DNA of 64,000 nucleotides, from positions 2,517,521 through 2,581,520 of the forward strand of contig NZ_BLIZ01000001.1 of NCBI RefSeq assembly GCF_019972315.1. The letters are read 5' to 3'. Numbering within the stretch: position 1 is the first letter of the stretch; each line of letters begins with the position of its first letter. This stretch comes from Geobacter sp. AOG1 (lineage in GTDB: Bacteria > Desulfobacterota > Desulfuromonadia > Geobacterales > Geobacteraceae). Below are positions 25,123 through 34,787 of the stretch, piece after piece. Under the pieces are notes generated by a model, which had not been told where the DNA came from, searched no databases, and was given only the letters and a program-made list of their open reading frames with translations. A program made the position numbers and the translations under genes.

Positions 25123-26232
25123 TTATTTTACTAATTGTGAAGTCCATATACCTTGTTCATTATCTATTTCTGAGCACTCGATACATTTCACTATGTCAAT
25201 AGACATGTTAGGGTGTGGTTGACCTTCAATAGATTTGATTCTTATCTTCATGAATCTCGTTACAACGTAACGTTCACCCGGCGTGTTTTGCCCCATGCCT
25301 TGGACATCTGGCGAGAAACAATCGCCCGCGTCTGACCTGACTAACGGGACTATTATTTCCCAATAAGGCTTTGTAGGGGTAATTTCAGCAGCAAGTCGCT
25401 TCACTAAATCTCCTTGCGAGTTAAACAGAGTACCTGGCGCAGCATTGTTTGAATATACGTGTTGTCCACATAGAGAAGAAGCTATTGGTGTTTCAGCAGT
25501 GTTATTAATATATTTCATGATAAGGCTGTCCGGGTTAAAACTTGTAGATGGTTCGTCCTTGTATTCGGAGAAGGCTACTATGTACTTGGAAGGCAAGCCC
25601 AATTGATTATTTGCTGTGCCTGTAGCATATTGCCTGTCCCAGTATAATGGGTGATCAAGCGGTCCTGGTGTTACTGGTGTCGGAGAACACCACTGGTCAC
25701 ACAAAAGTATCCCTGCACCCGGCCGGGGAGGATGAGTTGCGATTGCGCTTGCTGCGGCACTCATTTCATTCCATCCAGAACCTCCGGCGGGTAACAGGGA
25801 GAAAATCTTGCCGAAGAAAACCTGAACTTTCCCTTGATTGGCAGCAGTAGCTCCTGCAACGTCCCTCCTTGCCACAACCTTTACTGCATTGGTTGGTTTC
25901 AGGGCCGGAACTGGGGTCGTAAAGTTTACCCCATCCCAGTATCCTAATGTTATGTCACTGTCGGTAATTGTGACGCTTTCTCCCGCCGCTTTGTTACTGG
26001 CGGCGAATTTTTTTGCCTCCGCTTTAACATTGGTTGAGTCAGGCAACTGAGTCGCTGCTGCAAGGGCTGCCGCATCCGCCGCGTTCTGCAATTGTCCCTT
26101 TGCCACGTACATGTAGCCGATGTCTATTGCAAGACCTACGAATGCCATGATGACGACCAGCATCAGCGCGATGTAGACCAGGGCAATTCCTTTTTTGTCT
26201 TTCAGTCTGTTCATTCTCCCAGAGGCATCCAT
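25123..26232 (-). CDS. TadG-like pilus assembly protein
   Basis: ATG at 26232 follows AGAGGG with good spacing; an alternative ATG at 26214 overlaps the secretin stop as ATGA. The 369-residue product begins with a basic stretch, one membrane helix (GIALVYIALMLVVIMAFVGLAIDIGY) and the GQLQNAADAAALAAA motif typical of TadE/TadG-like minor pilins. The remaining 300 residues are exported and have several cysteines, with no recognised domain. It overlaps the secretin gene by 22 nt. Confidence 0.82.
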   Translation of the reverse strand: MDASGRMNRLKDKKGIALVYIALMLVVIMAFVGLAIDIGYMYVAKGQLQNAADAAALAAATQLPDSTNVKAEAKKFAASNKAAGESVTITDSDITLGYWDGVNFTTPVPALKPTNAVKVVARRDVAGATAANQGKVQVFFGKIFSLLPAGGSGWNEMSAAASAIATHPPRPGAGILLCDQWCSPTPVTPGPLDHPLYWDRQYATGTANNQLGLPSKYIVAFSEYKDEPSTSFNPDSLIMKYINNTAETPIASSLCGQHVYSNNAAPGTLFNSQGDLVKRLAAEITPTKPYWEIIVPLVRSDAGDCFSPDVQGMGQNTPGERYVVTRFMKIRIKSIEGQPHPNMSIDIVKCIECSEIDNEQGIWTSQLVK

Positions 26233-27572
26233 TTTAGTTCCCTCTCTTCTTCGGGAGTAAGTTTCCTATCAGTCGGCAGTTCGGTTTTTTCTCCGGGAGC
26301 CATGGGTTTTACGATTTTCGGTGTGATGAAGAAAACCAATTCTTTCTCTTTGATATCATCCTGGGTTGAGCGGAAGAGTGCGCCCAGAATGGGGATGTCC
26401 CCCAAAAGTGGAATCTTGGACATTGTTTTTATCGCTTCTTCCTGAAGTAGACCTGCAAGAACAAGGCTTTCGCCATTTTTTAGCTCAACTAAAGTGTTTA
26501 CATTTCTGGTGTCAATAATGGGATAACCGTTGACCGCGAGGGTCCCTGAAATGCTGCTTACTTCCGCTGGGTCAATCCTAAGGGAAATGATCCCATTCTC
26601 CATGACTTCCGGTTTGAAATTTAGAGTTATACCGACTTGTTTAAATACAATTTCAGTACTTGCGACACCACCTACACTTTTTACAACGGAGTAGGGTATT
26701 TCACTCCCCGCATGGAATTTTCCGTCTTGTCCGCTCTTCACGAGTAGATTCGGTTCCGCCAGGACTTTGGCAAGACCTTTAGTGGTCAGTGCATTGAGTA
26801 CTGCGCCGACACCGGCTGGAAAGTACGATATCCCGAGTTGATAGGCATCGAGTGGGTTGAAACTGCCAAGACCGACAACATTTCCGGATATGCCTACACC
26901 ACTTCCCGTTTCTTGGGTTTGAAATCCATTACCAGAAGAGGTAGTACTTTTAATGGCTCCACCGACGGGGGCACCAATAAGATTGGTAAAACCTTCAGCT
27001 GTATTCCCTTTGGCCATATAGCTGATGCCCAGCTTCTTGAGTGAAGTCTTATCTACCTGGGCAACTTTTACCTGGAGAAGCACCTGCTGCGGTTCGTCGA
27101 TGCGGATATGGTTGATGACCTTGGTCGAATATGCCTTGGCAATTTCTTCTGCCTTTTTGCGTGTCTGCTCGTTGGCGGTGTTACCTGCGAGGACGATGGT
27201 GTCGTTTGCGTACTGCATGGTAATCGCATCGTTCGGGGCAAGTTCTTTCATTTGCGTTTCGATGGCCCCTTGGTCGCCTGATATTTTCAGATCGAAGAAC
27301 GACGGTTTGTCATTCCCCTTTTCCCAGACGATGAGATTTGTGGTTCCGGGAGCGGTGCCGTTTATCTGCAACTGCTGGGGGGTAATGAGAATAAGCTCCG
27401 CGAGTGCGGGATTGGCAATGGAAACACGCGAGGCTGGATTTTTGAGGTTGAGGAGAATGCTTTTGTTGACGGTTACTTCCGTAGGAATGCCTCCCCAGCA
27501 GGTTGCCGTCGGCACTAGCAGAAGTAACAGGTATATGGGCAACAGGCACGGGCTAGATCTGAATAGTTTCAT
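26211..27572 (-). CDS. rcpA: Flp pilus outer-membrane secretin RcpA/CpaC
   Basis: The 453-residue protein has a signal peptide (about 8-28), an N-terminal pilus-formation domain (SILLNLKNPASRVSIANPALAE), a BON-like region (about 110-160), a short N-type domain and the secretin domain (about 260-430) with EPNLLVKSGQDGKFHAGSEIPY and VLAGLLQEE. It forms the outer-membrane channel for the pilus. The ATG follows GAGGTG. A Lys/Glu-rich tail is short and charged. Confidence 0.93.
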   Translation of the reverse strand: MKLFRSSPCLLPIYLLLLLVPTATCWGGIPTEVTVNKSILLNLKNPASRVSIANPALAELILITPQQLQINGTAPGTTNLIVWEKGNDKPSFFDLKISGDQGAIETQMKELAPNDAITMQYANDTIVLAGNTANEQTRKKAEEIAKAYSTKVINHIRIDEPQQVLLQVKVAQVDKTSLKKLGISYMAKGNTAEGFTNLIGAPVGGAIKSTTSSGNGFQTQETGSGVGISGNVVGLGSFNPLDAYQLGISYFPAGVGAVLNALTTKGLAKVLAEPNLLVKSGQDGKFHAGSEIPYSVVKSVGGVASTEIVFKQVGITLNFKPEVMENGIISLRIDPAEVSSISGTLAVNGYPIIDTRNVNTLVELKNGESLVLAGLLQEEAIKTMSKIPLLGDIPILGALFRSTQDDIKEKELVFFITPKIVKPMAPGEKTELPTDRKLTPEEERELKWMPLGE

Positions 27573-27599
27573 TGCATCACCTCATCTTCGTGAGTTTAG

Positions 27600-28472
27600 T
27601 TATTCGGCAAACTGCTTGGACGTCCTCTCTTTTCCTTTTATTATCTCCACACTGCTGAAAGAAGGAGACGGGGCGGAAGGCGCCTTTGATACCTTCTTTA
27701 CCGCCTTACGAGGTTTTGGTGTCGCCGATACTTTGCTTACTGTTGGACGTTCGCTGCCGGTGAGCACCTTGGAAATGGTAGCACCTCTTGATTCCACGGG
27801 AGCGATATCGGCGATGTTTCTCAGAAGAAGCTGAAGGGTTCCCTTGCTTGCGCCCAGTACCAGCTTTTCGGCATCTTCAGGCAGAAGGTCAAGGGTAACG
27901 GTCGGTACAATGGCAGGCTTTCCTTCTTTCTGCTCCGTTATCTGGCCGGTCGCCAGCACCGGGACGTTTTGCAGGACAATTTTACTGATATTTTCCGACT
28001 GCGAACCTGGAATAGGGGTGGTCAGAACAACATCGACCCTGTCGTTGGGGGTTATGAACCCGCCTACACCTGCAACTTCGTTGACAGCAACGGTCACGGC
28101 CCGATGCCCCTGGGGCACCACGTAGGTCATGAATCCGGTGCCACCCGCGCCCGCTTTCGGCTTGAGTTTTTGTTCAGTGATGCTGTCACCCGGAGTGATG
28201 TGACGGATCGCCACCCTGCCGACAGCTGCTTTCACATCCTGCATGCTCCCCGGCGGGATGCTATCCTTTGCCCAAGCGGCAATCTTTACCTGATTTGCCG
28301 TGATCTGGCTTCCAATCGGTATTTCCGTTGCGGCTACGACAATATTTTCCGGCTGTGCCGCAGTGATTTTTTTCTTCTCTTTGTTCAGGTAGTTGTACGT
28401 GAGCCAGGCTGCAGCTCCAGCAAAGACCAGAGCCAGAACCGATACAACTATTACCGACTTGTATCGCAACAT
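27600..28472 (-). CDS. cpaB: Flp pilus assembly protein RcpC/CpaB
   Basis: The 290-residue protein has an N-terminal membrane helix (VIVVSVLALVFAGAAAWLTYNYL), an SAF domain (IVVAATEIPIGSQITANQVKIAAW, about 44-67) and the RcpC domain with RAVTVAVNEVAGVGGFITPNDRVDVVLT. It ends in a basic Lys/Ala/Ser-rich tail. CpaB proteins sit in the periplasm and support the secretin. ATG preceded by GGAGGG. Confidence 0.92.
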   Translation of the reverse strand: MLRYKSVIVVSVLALVFAGAAAWLTYNYLNKEKKKITAAQPENIVVAATEIPIGSQITANQVKIAAWAKDSIPPGSMQDVKAAVGRVAIRHITPGDSITEQKLKPKAGAGGTGFMTYVVPQGHRAVTVAVNEVAGVGGFITPNDRVDVVLTTPIPGSQSENISKIVLQNVPVLATGQITEQKEGKPAIVPTVTLDLLPEDAEKLVLGASKGTLQLLLRNIADIAPVESRGATISKVLTGSERPTVSKVSATPKPRKAVKKVSKAPSAPSPSFSSVEIIKGKERTSKQFAE

Positions 28473-28502
28473 GATCCCTCCTCGAAGTGTGGGAATAGGA
28501 TG

Positions 28503-28976
28503 TCATTCATAACGCATGGATGCTTCTCCCGAAAGGCCTTTCCCCAGCGGGATAATTTTTGAAACGACAGTCTGGAAATTACCCCAGGTGACGGAAACAG
28601 TAATACGGTCGCCATGTGTGGGGGTGGTTGTGGCGGTGCTATAGGATGTGAATGCGGAGATGGATACCGTGGCTTCATTTCTGGGTATGCCACTGGTCAG
28701 GCTTCCACAAACAATTTCGTAAACAGACTTGTTTTCAGTACTGAAACTGCATGCAGCATTAAGCGCCTCGCCCGATTTGGGGCTCAGACCAGTCGGATTA
28801 GACGTTGCATCGTACTTCGGTAAGACGACTGCTGCCCGCGCGCCTGCGCGGGCAGCGTTGTTCAGGGTATTCTTTATGTACATGGCCCTGCCGAATTCGA
28901 AAATTCCGAGGACCAGTAAAAGCAGAATTGGTAAGATCAGAGCTGTTTCAACAAGTGTTTGGCCTTTAGTATTCAT
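28503..28976 (-). CDS. TadE-like pseudopilin
   Basis: The 157-residue protein starts NTKGQTLVETALILPILLLLVLGIFEFG, the TadE pattern of a Gly-x4-Glu processing site followed by a membrane helix, then YIKNTLNNAARAGARAA. TadE-like pseudopilins are processed by the prepilin peptidase and help pilus assembly. AGGT lies about 8 nt before the ATG. It follows the Flp pilin genes after a 250-nt gap that contains a strong terminator, so expression below the pilins is probably reduced. Confidence 0.9.
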   Translation of the reverse strand: MNTKGQTLVETALILPILLLLVLGIFEFGRAMYIKNTLNNAARAGARAAVVLPKYDATSNPTGLSPKSGEALNAACSFSTENKSVYEIVCGSLTSGIPRNEATVSISAFTSYSTATTTPTHGDRITVSVTWGNFQTVVSKIIPLGKGLSGEASMRYE

Positions 28977-29036
28977 TCGGGTACCTGCTGATTGATGCTG
29001 ATACTCATTGATTTATGAGTGCTTGTCATGATTACG

Positions 29037-29100
29037 AAAAAAAGCATCCGGGCGTCTCTCGTGGCTGTATGGGAGATGTGGAGAAAACCCGGATGCTTTT
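29037..29100 (-). terminator. Terminator between flp pilin genes and tadE
   Basis: On the minus strand AAGCATCCGGG and CCCGGATGCTTTTTTT enclose a loop of about 35 nt with a smaller inner TCTCC/GGAGA-type pairing. The T tract is at 29043-29037. It lies about 130 nt after the pilin stop and 60 nt before tadE. It should let abundant pilin mRNA end here while a fraction reads into the assembly genes. The rest of the 250-nt gap shows no gene. Confidence 0.8.
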
Positions 29101-29226
29101 CAAAATAATTGCCCTCATGGGAATACTCACAAGTTACGACATTGCCAGTCATACAAGTGCTCGTTGTTGTCTTGAGGTATTGGGTGACGTGCGATTGCTA
29201 AAGTTCATCAGGGCATATCAGTTGAG

Positions 29227-29412
29227 TTATTGCAATGCACTATTCACTTTTGAGTAGACAGTATTGCTGGATTTTCCGATACCCATTACCATGGCGATGA
29301 CCACGATTGCGATGAGTACGAGGATCAACGCATATTCAACAAGTGTCTGCCCCTTTTCGTTCTTCAGTGCTTCGGTCATTTTTACATACAGTGCAGTGAT
29401 GTAATTCAACAT
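29227..29412 (-). CDS. flp: Flp family type IVb pilin (copy 1)
   Basis: The 61-residue pilin has a short leader ending EKG, processed before QTLVEYALIL (G/x4-EY motif), then a membrane helix (ILVLIAIVVIAMVMGIG) and a short tail SSNTVYSKVNSALQ. The ATG follows AAAGGAGAG. It forms the main Flp fibre. It is distinct from, but clearly related to, the pilin at 29645-29842. It has its own upstream promoter-like sequence and is followed by a terminator. Confidence 0.93.
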   Translation of the reverse strand: MLNYITALYVKMTEALKNEKGQTLVEYALILVLIAIVVIAMVMGIGKSSNTVYSKVNSALQ

Positions 29413-29550
29413 GTGTTCTCTCCTTTCGATTAAGTTAGTAGAGTAGGGGGGATGGTTTGTTGGTAGTTCCGATTCAGCTTAGGCCTCCTTTCTAATGTTT
29501 ACAAACGACTGCCTAATTAAAACGATATGTTGCATGGGGGTTATTGTGTA

Positions 29551-29579
29551 TTTGTAATGTAATGCATTTCTAATGTCAA
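29551..29579 (-). promoter_or_regulatory. Promoter of flp pilin copy 1
   Basis: On the minus strand TTGACA (29579-29574) is followed after 17 nt by TACAAA (29556-29551). The leader to the ATG is about 130 nt and A+T-rich. Confidence 0.5.
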
Positions 29580-29644
29580 GCGCTCTAAGAAATAATTTAT
29601 GAATTTATGGCAATAAATGGTGGCGTTGTTGAATTTACAATAAA

Positions 29645-29842
29645 TTACTGCCCTGCTGCGCCGACCACACCGCTGTTGATCTTTGAATAGGTACTATTGA
29701 CGGTTTGCCCGAGGCCCATGAGCACAAAAATAACCACCATTGCGATTAACATCAGGATAAGGGCGTATTCGACCAATGTTTGACCTTGAGTCGAATGTAT
29801 GATGCAACGAACGTAGCTGAAAATGCGTTTAATTACAGTCAT
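29645..29842 (-). CDS. Flp family type IVb pilin (copy 2)
   Basis: ATG at 29842 (GAGGG just upstream) is preferred over an in-frame ATG 99 nt earlier, which would add an atypical leader. The 65-residue prepilin has leader MTVIKRIFSYVRCIIHSTQG cut before QTLVEYALILML, then a helix and tail STYSKINSGVVGAAGQ. The mature start is identical to copy 1 for ten residues, but the helix and tail differ, so it may be a minor or alternative pilin. Confidence 0.9.
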   Translation of the reverse strand: MTVIKRIFSYVRCIIHSTQGQTLVEYALILMLIAMVVIFVLMGLGQTVNSTYSKINSGVVGAAGQ

Positions 29843-30194
29843 TTTGCCCTCATGCAGATTGGTGTGGATTTTGCTTCCAGTATCAATCTTTGTGTATATT
29901 GTTGACCATCTAACTTTTCTTTTAGGTAATTGTAGAGGCATTTAAGAGAATTACAAGATTGCAAAGAAATTTTTTATGGTCCATGAATTATTAATGAGCT
30001 TGGTATATTTAACTTTGATGTGTGTGTTTAATGAAAACAGCTGAATAAAAGGTCGGTTTCTTGGGTTCGTCTCTAACATCCTGTATGAGGTAAATGTAGG
30101 CGTGCTTGTTTACAAGTTGTAGTTGGTATAGTAATAATTAATAATGTTAAGGTATCGTGGATTACTTGGCTTACCATCAATGAAGGAGTTAAAC
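29843..30194. other. A+T-rich divergent intergenic region
   Basis: This 352-nt stretch separates the second pilin gene from the divergent ATPase gene. It is strongly A+T-rich and must contain two divergent promoters, but no pair of boxes close to consensus was found. No ORF with a ribosome site, hairpin terminator or RNA gene was seen. Confidence 0.5.
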
Positions 30195-31607
30195 ATGTAT
30201 CAGCTGGGACTCAGAATGATCGAGGAAGGCCTAATCACCAAAGATCAACTTGACAAGGCGCTGGAAAGACAGCATCGCATGGGAGGCCGTCTAGGGCAGA
30301 ACCTCATGGCGCTCGGTTTTGTTAAGGAAGAGGAGATTAAACGCGCTTTCGTGAGGACGCCGCGTGCCCCAAAAACCGTGGAAGAGGCGCGATTAGATCC
30401 GTCGCTGGTGACAGATCTTATACTCAAGCATCTCCTCTTTATGGGGGAGTTCAAGATGGCGGACATTGCCGAACGGGTCAAGCTGCCGGTGTCGATTGTC
30501 GAAGGTGTGCTCGAAGAGCTGCGGAGGGATAAGTTTATCGAAGTCAAAGGGGCCTCCAGTTATACCAAGATGGCGTACGTATTCAAAATAACCGAATTGG
30601 GGGGCAAGCGGGGGACCGAACTTCTGGAATTATGCAGATATGCGGGTCCTGCGCCGGTTTCCTTGGACGATTACCGTGCCACCGTCGAATCCCAGACGGT
30701 GAAAAGCGCGATTATTGATGAACCGCGCCTGAAGAATGCCCTTTCCCACCTCGTCATACATGACAATACCTTGAAGCGCCTCGGACCCGCCATCAGTTCG
30801 GGGCAGGCCATATTCATTTATGGTCCGTCGGGTAACGGTAAGAGCGCCATTGCCGAGTCAATCGGCAGGGTATTCCCCGACACGATTTATGTCCCCTATG
30901 CCATAACGGTCGGCGGGCAGATTATCAGGGTGTTTGATCCTGTAAACCATGAGCAGGTGGAGCCTTCGGTCTCGCAGGAGGATATTGATCAGCGTTGGGT
31001 CCTCATAAAGCGTCCCATCGTGATTACGGGTGGCGAACTGACTCTGAAGATGCTGGATTTGGAGTTTAACCCCATCTCGAAATATTACGAAGCCTCTCTC
31101 CAGATGAAGGCGAATAACGGATTGTTCATCATAGACGACTTCGGCAGGCAGCAGGTCGAACCTTCCAGGATTCTGAACCGCTGGATCGTACCCCTTGACC
31201 GTATGCTGGATTACGTGACGCTCAGCACCGGCATGAAATTCGCCATTCCCTTTGACATGGTGGTGGTATTTGCGACGAACTTGGATCCTAAAGACCTTGT
31301 AGATGAGGCTTTTCTGCGGCGAATCCGCTATAAGGTGAAAATTGACCAGCCGAGCGACGAGGAGTTCCTCCAAATTTTCAAAATGGTCTGCAAGGCCAAT
31401 GGTATTGCGTTCAACCAGGAAGTGTACGACTACCTGCTGAACGATCTTTACGCAAAGAACGGCCGGAAGCGGAATGCCTGCCACCCCCGGGATCTGATCG
31501 AACAGATAATTGTGGATTCGCACTATTACGGCAAAGCACCCCACCTTACCAAGGAGAATATGGAAACGGCCTGCGATAGCTATTTCATTTCCCATGAAAC
31601 AGCGTAA
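30195..31607 (+). CDS. AAA ATPase with GspE-N-like domain
   Basis: ATG at 30195 is chosen because AAGGAG lies 7 nt upstream; the frame is open 51 nt further 5' without a ribosome site. The 470-residue protein starts with a GspE/MshE N-terminal-like domain (LGLRMIEEGLITKDQLDKAL, RLGQNLMALGFV), then a winged-helix-like region (about 75-150) and an AAA ATPase domain with Walker A GPSGNGKS (about 215-222), Walker B FIIDDFG and a sensor-1 FATN. It is divergent from the tad operon and may regulate or assist it, which is inference from location. Known function is lacking. Confidence 0.8.
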   Translation: MYQLGLRMIEEGLITKDQLDKALERQHRMGGRLGQNLMALGFVKEEEIKRAFVRTPRAPKTVEEARLDPSLVTDLILKHLLFMGEFKMADIAERVKLPVSIVEGVLEELRRDKFIEVKGASSYTKMAYVFKITELGGKRGTELLELCRYAGPAPVSLDDYRATVESQTVKSAIIDEPRLKNALSHLVIHDNTLKRLGPAISSGQAIFIYGPSGNGKSAIAESIGRVFPDTIYVPYAITVGGQIIRVFDPVNHEQVEPSVSQEDIDQRWVLIKRPIVITGGELTLKMLDLEFNPISKYYEASLQMKANNGLFIIDDFGRQQVEPSRILNRWIVPLDRMLDYVTLSTGMKFAIPFDMVVVFATNLDPKDLVDEAFLRRIRYKVKIDQPSDEEFLQIFKMVCKANGIAFNQEVYDYLLNDLYAKNGRKRNACHPRDLIEQIIVDSHYYGKAPHLTKENMETACDSYFISHETA

Positions 31608-31648
31608 CCCTCCTTTGTCAGTCAGCCTGACCCCCTCTAGGTTCACCC

Positions 31649-31683
31649 ACAATACCCCCTCCCATCAAGGGAAGGGGTATTGT
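31649..31683 (+). terminator. Hairpin downstream of the AAA ATPase gene
   Basis: ACAATACCCC and GGGGTATTGT pair around a CTCCCATCAAGGGA interior; an AGTTTC and, 10 nt later, ATTTTTT follow. Probably an intrinsic terminator, though the T run is displaced. Confidence 0.6.
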
Positions 31684-31801
31684 AGTTTCAAGTAAATTTT
31701 TTGTTCTGCGGAAGAAAATAATTGATTTTCAGCAGTTTAAATTCCTAGAAAGTATGGTAGAATAATGCCGATAAGTGTATCCGTCTACAGGGGGTGGGGC
31801 T

Positions 31802-32002
31802 ATGCTTATTCGTGCGATCTACGAAGACTATACAAGGGGTATGATTAAGGACTCCTATCTCGACAATCTCATCCGTCAAGGGAAGATAGTGGGCTTTTTC
31901 CGGACTGGTGGGTATGTCCGGATAGGTCATGATCCAATTCGTGGTGCCGGTGGGGAGTACAGGGGACCGGAGAGAAGACATCGGCACAGCGAATACCAGT
32001 AA
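31802..32002 (+). CDS. Small hypothetical protein with GPERR tail
   Basis: ATG at 31802 follows AGGGGGTGGGG. The 66-residue protein has a helical N-terminal half (IRAIYEDYTRGMIKDSYLDNLIRQGK), a short strand pair (IVGFFRTGGYVRIG) and an arginine-rich GPERRHRH tail. The layout resembles a small DNA- or RNA-binding or adaptor protein, but no family is recognised. It is monocistronic, with terminators on both sides. Confidence 0.65.
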   Translation: MLIRAIYEDYTRGMIKDSYLDNLIRQGKIVGFFRTGGYVRIGHDPIRGAGGEYRGPERRHRHSEYQ

Positions 32003-32054
32003 CCACTTCAACGAAGAGAACATCTAAATTTTATTTTTTAGCGGCATCGTGTCA

Positions 32055-32085
32055 AGGCTGACCCCTTAAGGGAGTCGGCCTTTTT
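32055..32085 (+). terminator. Intrinsic terminator upstream of mutS
   Basis: GGCTGAC-CCCTTAAGGG-AGTCGGCC forms a hairpin with one G:T pair, followed by TTTTT (32081-32085). It ends the transcript of the small GPERR gene. Confidence 0.75.
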
Positions 32086-32172
32086 CGTGGCGTTTAGCGG
32101 CAATGTGTCTTTACTTCAAGGGTGTAATTTGCTAGCATGAACGGCCTGTAAAACGTGCTGTAAAGGGTCTTT

Positions 32173-34785
32173 ATGTCCGAACTCACCCCAATGATGCGGC
32201 AATATCTCGAAATCAAGGCAGACCATCCAGATTCCATCCTGTTTTTCCGCCTCGGTGATTTTTATGAGATGTTCCTTGACGATGCCGTCAAGGCCTCCCG
32301 CATCCTCGATATAACACTCACGTCCCGCAACAAGAATTCCGAAGGTGCCGACGTCCCTCTCTGCGGTGTCCCCTATCATTCGGCCAATCCCTATATCGCC
32401 AAGCTCATCGAAGCCGGCGAAAAGGTGGCCATCTGTGAACAGGTGGAGGACCCGAAAAGCGTCAAGGGGATCGTGCGGCGTGAAGTGGTGCGCGTTGTCA
32501 CCCCCGGTCTGGTTGTCGATGCCGACTGTCTCTCCCCCAAGGAAAACAACTACATCCTTTCGTTTGCAACGTCAGGAGAGGCATGGGGTGTGGCCTATCT
32601 CGACCTTTCTACCGGTGAGTTTCGCCTGACCGAACTGGATGGAAGCTCCGGGGCATGTGCCGAGGCTGCGTGCGTTAACCCTCGGGAAATTCTTGTGCCT
32701 GCTGAGTTTCGTGAGAACGGTTATCTTGCCGACCTGTCCAGTGTTACCGGCGAGCGGATAGTTACGTTCGTTGATGACTGGGTTTACGACACGGACTATG
32801 CTGGGCGGGTCTTCCGCAACCAGTTCGGGGTCGAGTCTCCGGATGCCCTCGGCTGTGAAGGGTTTCCGGCGGGAGTGCTCGCCGCCGCTGCGGTACTCCA
32901 TTATCTGGAGGAAACCCAGAAGGGGAAGGCTGCTCATGTCAGTACCATAACCCCCTACAAGACCAGGGAATTCCTGGTGCTGGACGAGACAGCCCGGCGC
33001 AACCTGGAACTGACTGCGACCATGAGCGAGGGGAAGCGCCGTGGCTCGCTTCTCGGCCTTATGGACCGGACGGTAACGGCTATGGGGGGGCGTAAGCTCA
33101 AGCAATGGATTAACTATCCCCTGATAAGCCTTCCGCACATAAAGGATCGCCAGGTTGCGGTCGAGGAGTTGTTGTCTGCCGGTTTACGTGGCGAGATCGT
33201 GGGGCAGCTGACTGGCGTCTATGACCTGGAGCGCCTGAACGGACGGATAAGCCTCGCCTCCGCATCTGCAAAGGATCTGGTGGCGCTGCGGGAATCCTTG
33301 CAGAGGATTCCGTCGCTTCTTGAAGTCCTCTTTCCGATGTCAAGTCCGCTTATCCGGTCGCTGGTCGATGGAATCGACCCTCTCACGGACCTTGTTGGCC
33401 TGATTAGCCGCGGGATCGTGGATAATCCGCCGTTTTCCCTGCGTGACGGTGGTATCATTGCCGATGGCTACCATGCTGAACTGGACGATCTGCGCTCCAT
33501 CAGTCGGGAAGGGAAAGGGTATATCGCCCGGCTGGAGGCGAAGGAGCGGGAGAGGACCGGCATTACTTCTCTGAAAATCCGTTACAACAAAGTCTTCGGC
33601 TATTATATCGAGGTAACCCGGGCGAACCTTGCCGGCATCCCCGCGGACTACATCCGCAAGCAGACCCTGGCCAATGCTGAGCGGTACATTACTCCCGAAC
33701 TCAAGGAGTACGAGGAAAAGGTGCTGGGTGCCGAGGAGCGGATTACCGAGCTGGAGTACTCACTTTTCCAGGAGATGCGCGTCATGGTTGCGGCCCAGAG
33801 CGAAAGGATTGCCCGAACCGCGGACCGCCTGGCAACACTGGATGTTCTCGCCAGCCTTGCAGGACTTGCCCACGAGCGTGGCTACAGCCGTCCCGTCGTG
33901 GATGAAGGGGATGCCATCGCCATAACGGACGGTCGCCATCCGGTCATCGAGGCCATGTCCCTGGGAGAGCGGTTTGTTCCCAATGATGTTCTGCTCGATG
34001 GCAGTGAAAACCAGCTTCTCATGATCACGGGGCCGAACATGGCGGGCAAGTCCACGTTTATGCGCCAGGTGGCATTGATCGTACTCATGGCCCAGATGGG
34101 GAGCTTTGTACCGGCGGTCGAGGCGCGGATCGGGGTTGTGGACAGGATTTTCACCCGTGTGGGAGCGGCGGATAATCTGGCACGCGGCCAGTCAACCTTC
34201 ATGGTGGAAATGACGGAGGCCGCCCAGATTCTTCGCGACGCCACACCCCGGAGTCTGGTGGTCCTCGATGAAATCGGGCGTGGCACCTCCACGTTCGATG
34301 GAGTATCCATCGCTTGGGCAGTGGCGGAGTACCTCCACGATCGCCCCGACCATGCCGCCAGGACCCTGTTCGCCACGCATTACCACGAATTGACCGAACT
34401 GGCGGTAACCCGCGGACGGATCAAGAACTTCAACATTGCGGTCAGGGAGTGGAACGATCAGATCATCTTTCTCCGTAAAATCGTCCCGGGTGGAGCGTCC
34501 CATTCCTATGGTATCCAGGTGGCGCGCCTGGCCGGCCTTCCCCTGACAGTCATCGAGCGGGCCAGGGAGATACTGCTGAATCTGGAAAAGGGTGAATTCA
34601 GCGCGGAAGGTATGCCCCGTATAGCAGGCAGCAGAAAAAATGTCCCACTGAAACACTCGCCCCAGCTTTCCCTGTTCGGTGGGGATGGCGACAGAGTGAT
34701 CGAGCGGTTGAAGGAGCTCAATCTCTCCATCATGACCCCACTGGAAGCGCTGAATGTACTGGATGAATTGAAGAGGATGGTGTAA
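32173..34785 (+). CDS. mutS: DNA mismatch repair protein MutS
   Basis: The 870-residue ATPase recognises mismatches and small loops. The N-terminal mismatch-binding Phe-x-Glu is present in RLGDFYEMF (about 26-34). The C-terminal ATPase has Walker [13 protein letters not shown] (about 619-630), [14 protein letters not shown] (signature and Walker B) and ATHYHEL. The extreme C-terminus [14 protein letters not shown] resembles the MutS tetramerisation tail. Length is usual for the family. The amidase gene follows after 2 nt. Confidence 0.97.
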   Translation: MSELTPMMRQYLEIKADHPDSILFFRLGDFYEMFLDDAVKASRILDITLTSRNKNSEGADVPLCGVPYHSANPYIAKLIEAGEKVAICEQVEDPKSVKGIVRREVVRVVTPGLVVDADCLSPKENNYILSFATSGEAWGVAYLDLSTGEFRLTELDGSSGACAEAACVNPREILVPAEFRENGYLADLSSVTGERIVTFVDDWVYDTDYAGRVFRNQFGVESPDALGCEGFPAGVLAAAAVLHYLEETQKGKAAHVSTITPYKTREFLVLDETARRNLELTATMSEGKRRGSLLGLMDRTVTAMGGRKLKQWINYPLISLPHIKDRQVAVEELLSAGLRGEIVGQLTGVYDLERLNGRISLASASAKDLVALRESLQRIPSLLEVLFPMSSPLIRSLVDGIDPLTDLVGLISRGIVDNPPFSLRDGGIIADGYHAELDDLRSISREGKGYIARLEAKERERTGITSLKIRYNKVFGYYIEVTRANLAGIPADYIRKQTLANAERYITPELKEYEEKVLGAEERITELEYSLFQEMRVMVAAQSERIARTADRLATLDVLASLAGLAHERGYSRPVVDEGDAIAITDGRHPVIEAMSLGERFVPNDVLLDGSENQLLMITGPNMAGKSTFMRQVALIVLMAQMGSFVPAVEARIGVVDRIFTRVGAADNLARGQSTFMVEMTEAAQILRDATPRSLVVLDEIGRGTSTFDGVSIAWAVAEYLHDRPDHAARTLFATHYHELTELAVTRGRIKNFNIAVREWNDQIIFLRKIVPGGASHSYGIQVARLAGLPLTVIERAREILLNLEKGEFSAEGMPRIAGSRKNVPLKHSPQLSLFGGDGDRVIERLKELNLSIMTPLEALNVLDELKRMV

Positions 34786-34787
34786 CC

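Noticed and set aside
29481-29490. Strong AAGGAGGCCT ribosome-site-like sequence in the flp leader (minus strand)
   Set aside because: No start codon at usable distance; it may be a vestige, but no gene can be supported.
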